Assembly (NCBI GenBank): GCA_021850745.1
Contig: JAJZKX010000115.1
Coordinates: 1-6,381 of the forward strand
Source of the DNA: Thermoplasmata archaeon
GTDB lineage: Archaea; Thermoplasmatota; Thermoplasmata; Thermoplasmatales; Thermoplasmataceae
Reading direction: 5' to 3'
DNA length: 6,381 nucleotides
Shown here: positions 5,370-6,381 of the stretch, one piece after another
Numbering within the stretch: the first letter of the stretch is position 1
Layout: each line of letters starts with the position of its first letter
Made by a program: the position numbers and the translations under genes
Notes under the pieces: model-generated
What the model was told of the DNA's origin: nothing
Seen by the model: the letters and a program-made list of their open reading frames with translations, nothing else
The model's database searches: none

Positions 5370-6381
5370 TTACCGTGGAGCCTTTATCAGTTGCAGGACC
5401 TCCTGAATGGGTACTGCGGGAACATAATGCCCTTGGAACCCAGCCATGGACTCAGCAGCAAAAAGGGCATTTATTATGGATTCCTCAGTTGCCTGAACCA
5501 CAGCTTCAAACAGCGGATCAAGTTCGGGATTTGGCAACCATGTGGCTGAAGATTTCGAAGAGGACCTGTTTTCATAACCGTTTGCCACGGAAAATGCGAG
5601 GGAAAAGTCACCGGAGCCGTCAGAAGAAATGCTTCCTGTCCTTGCAAGGCCAAGATAGGCCCTTCTGGAAAGCCTCTCAAGCTGATGGGGAAGAAGAGGG
5701 GCATCTGTTGCAATCACAATGACAATCGAACCAGTTTCCTTCCTTTTTACTGGGGGTCCTTCCAGTTTCTTGCCAACCTGCACTCCCTTTACTGTGAGCT
5801 GGCGCCGGAGGCCATGGTTCGCCTGTACCATTACTCCTACAGTATAATCCCCATCCTTTAAGTTAGCAACGCGGGATGAAGTTCCAATCCCTCCCTTGAA
5901 TTCATAGCAAACTGCACCTGTGCCCCCGCCAACATTTCCCTCCTCCAGATTGTTGGTTGACGCTTTATCGAGGGATGAAAATGCATGCGAATCTGTGATG
6001 TGGTGCCCACTTATGTCGTTGAGGTACTGGTCGGAAATCTCACAAACTACAGGTAGGGCATCATGTTTAATCTCCTTTGTGGCCATCCACTTCAACACAG
6101 CATCCCTGACCAAGCCTACGCTATATGTATTGGTGAGCATTATGGGCCCTGAAAGCATGCCTGACTCCTCTATCCAGGAATATCCCGTGGCTTCTCCATT
6201 TCCATTGAATATTGAGGCACCGCAGAAGTAATCAATCCCAAGGTTTTTTCTTCCCTGGGGCAGGACAGCAGTGACCCCCGTTCGTATGGTGATCAATTCA
6301 TTTCCACTTGTTCCCACGTCCTTTATGATAGTTTCATGCCCAACTTCAAGGCCTGAAATATCCACTATGGAATTCTTCCTT
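5370..6381 (-). CDS. P1-family (DmpA-like) autoprocessing aminopeptidase, probably 5'-partial
   Basis: This belongs to the DmpA/BapA family (MEROPS S58): cytoplasmic N-terminal-nucleophile peptidases that cleave themselves into two chains and remove N-terminal residues from peptides, amides or beta-peptides. Numbering from the GTG at 6365, landmarks are GLEVGH (5-10), EGNVGGGTGA (142-151), VQANHG (180-185), RTGSISSDGSGDFSLAFS (242-259) and LFEAVVQATEESIINAL (285-301). The expected self-cleavage point is Gly250-Ser251, with Ser251 becoming the nucleophile, in line with Gly249-Ser250 of DmpA. The length of 331 residues is close to the family's. The frame stays open to the right edge, adding at least RKNSI before the GTG-encoded valine. 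Family members usually have a few residues ahead of the 'I-x-D-V/I-x-G' block, so the true start is probably outside the window and the GTG an internal valine. Substrate cannot be told. Confidence 0.93.
   Translation of the reverse strand, partial: RKNSIVDISGLEVGHETIIKDVGTSGNELITIRTGVTAVLPQGRKNLGIDYFCGASIFNGNGEATGYSWIEESGMLSGPIMLTNTYSVGLVRDAVLKWMATKEIKHDALPVVCEISDQYLNDISGHHITDSHAFSSLDKASTNNLEEGNVGGGTGAVCYEFKGGIGTSSRVANLKDGDYTVGVMVQANHGLRRQLTVKGVQVGKKLEGPPVKRKETGSIVIVIATDAPLLPHQLERLSRRAYLGLARTGSISSDGSGDFSLAFSVANGYENRSSSKSSATWLPNPELDPLFEAVVQATEESIINALFAAESMAGFQGHYVPAVPIQEVLQLIKAPR

Noticed and set aside
5339..5722. A 127-codon open frame on the plus strand
   Set aside because: It lies antisense to the peptidase gene, which matches a known family throughout; the plus-strand translation is low in structure and unrecognisable.
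1..6381. Mobile element, CRISPR array, integration site beside the tRNA, or defence cassette
   Set aside because: No direct repeats of array type, no transposase or integrase, and no repeat of the tRNA 3' end were seen in the window. The genes are core-type and of even composition.

Overview
The window looks like ordinary chromosome of a moderately AT-rich euryarchaeon of the order Thermoplasmatales (Thermoplasma/Ferroplasma relatives). The reasons are a mevalonate 3-kinase of the Thermoplasma type, an archaeal Sec61-beta (SecG) protein, a tRNA-Glu without encoded CCA, TATA-like boxes about 25 bases upstream of start codons (leaderless transcription), and frequent AGG/AGA arginine codons. The assignment comes from recognised protein families, not a database search.

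Layout. Positions 1-2594 (minus strand) hold the two-gene glycine dehydrogenase (glycine cleavage P-protein) operon: gcvPA, then gcvPB with an ATGA overlap. The 3' end of gcvPB lies beyond the window's left edge. A divergent promoter region (about 2595-2741) separates this operon from a plus-strand mevalonate 3-kinase gene (2742-3728), which starts with TTG. Next on the plus strand are the short secG gene (3768-3938), a tRNA-Glu(CTC) gene (4050-4124), a TspO/MBR-family membrane protein (4204-4692), and an unnamed four-helix membrane protein (4791-5255) that has a strong Shine-Dalgarno sequence. An AT-rich spacer with a palindromic T/A tract (5256-5369) separates these from a convergent minus-strand P1-family (DmpA-like) autoprocessing aminopeptidase. 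That gene's 5' end probably lies just past the right edge.

How the genes relate. The gcvPA/gcvPB pair forms one heteromeric PLP enzyme and is clearly an operon. The rest are mostly single housekeeping units with their own promoters: isoprenoid (membrane lipid) synthesis, protein export and translation. The tspO-four-helix pair is a loose neighbourhood of two membrane proteins, about 100 bases apart, with separate promoter signals. No mobile element, CRISPR array, defence cassette or clearly new system is visible. The points most worth a second look are the Asp-to-Thr signature of the mevalonate kinase, the uncommon C at the T-loop position 55 of the tRNA, the strong Shine-Dalgarno on the unknown membrane gene in a leaderless context, and the changed TspO motif.
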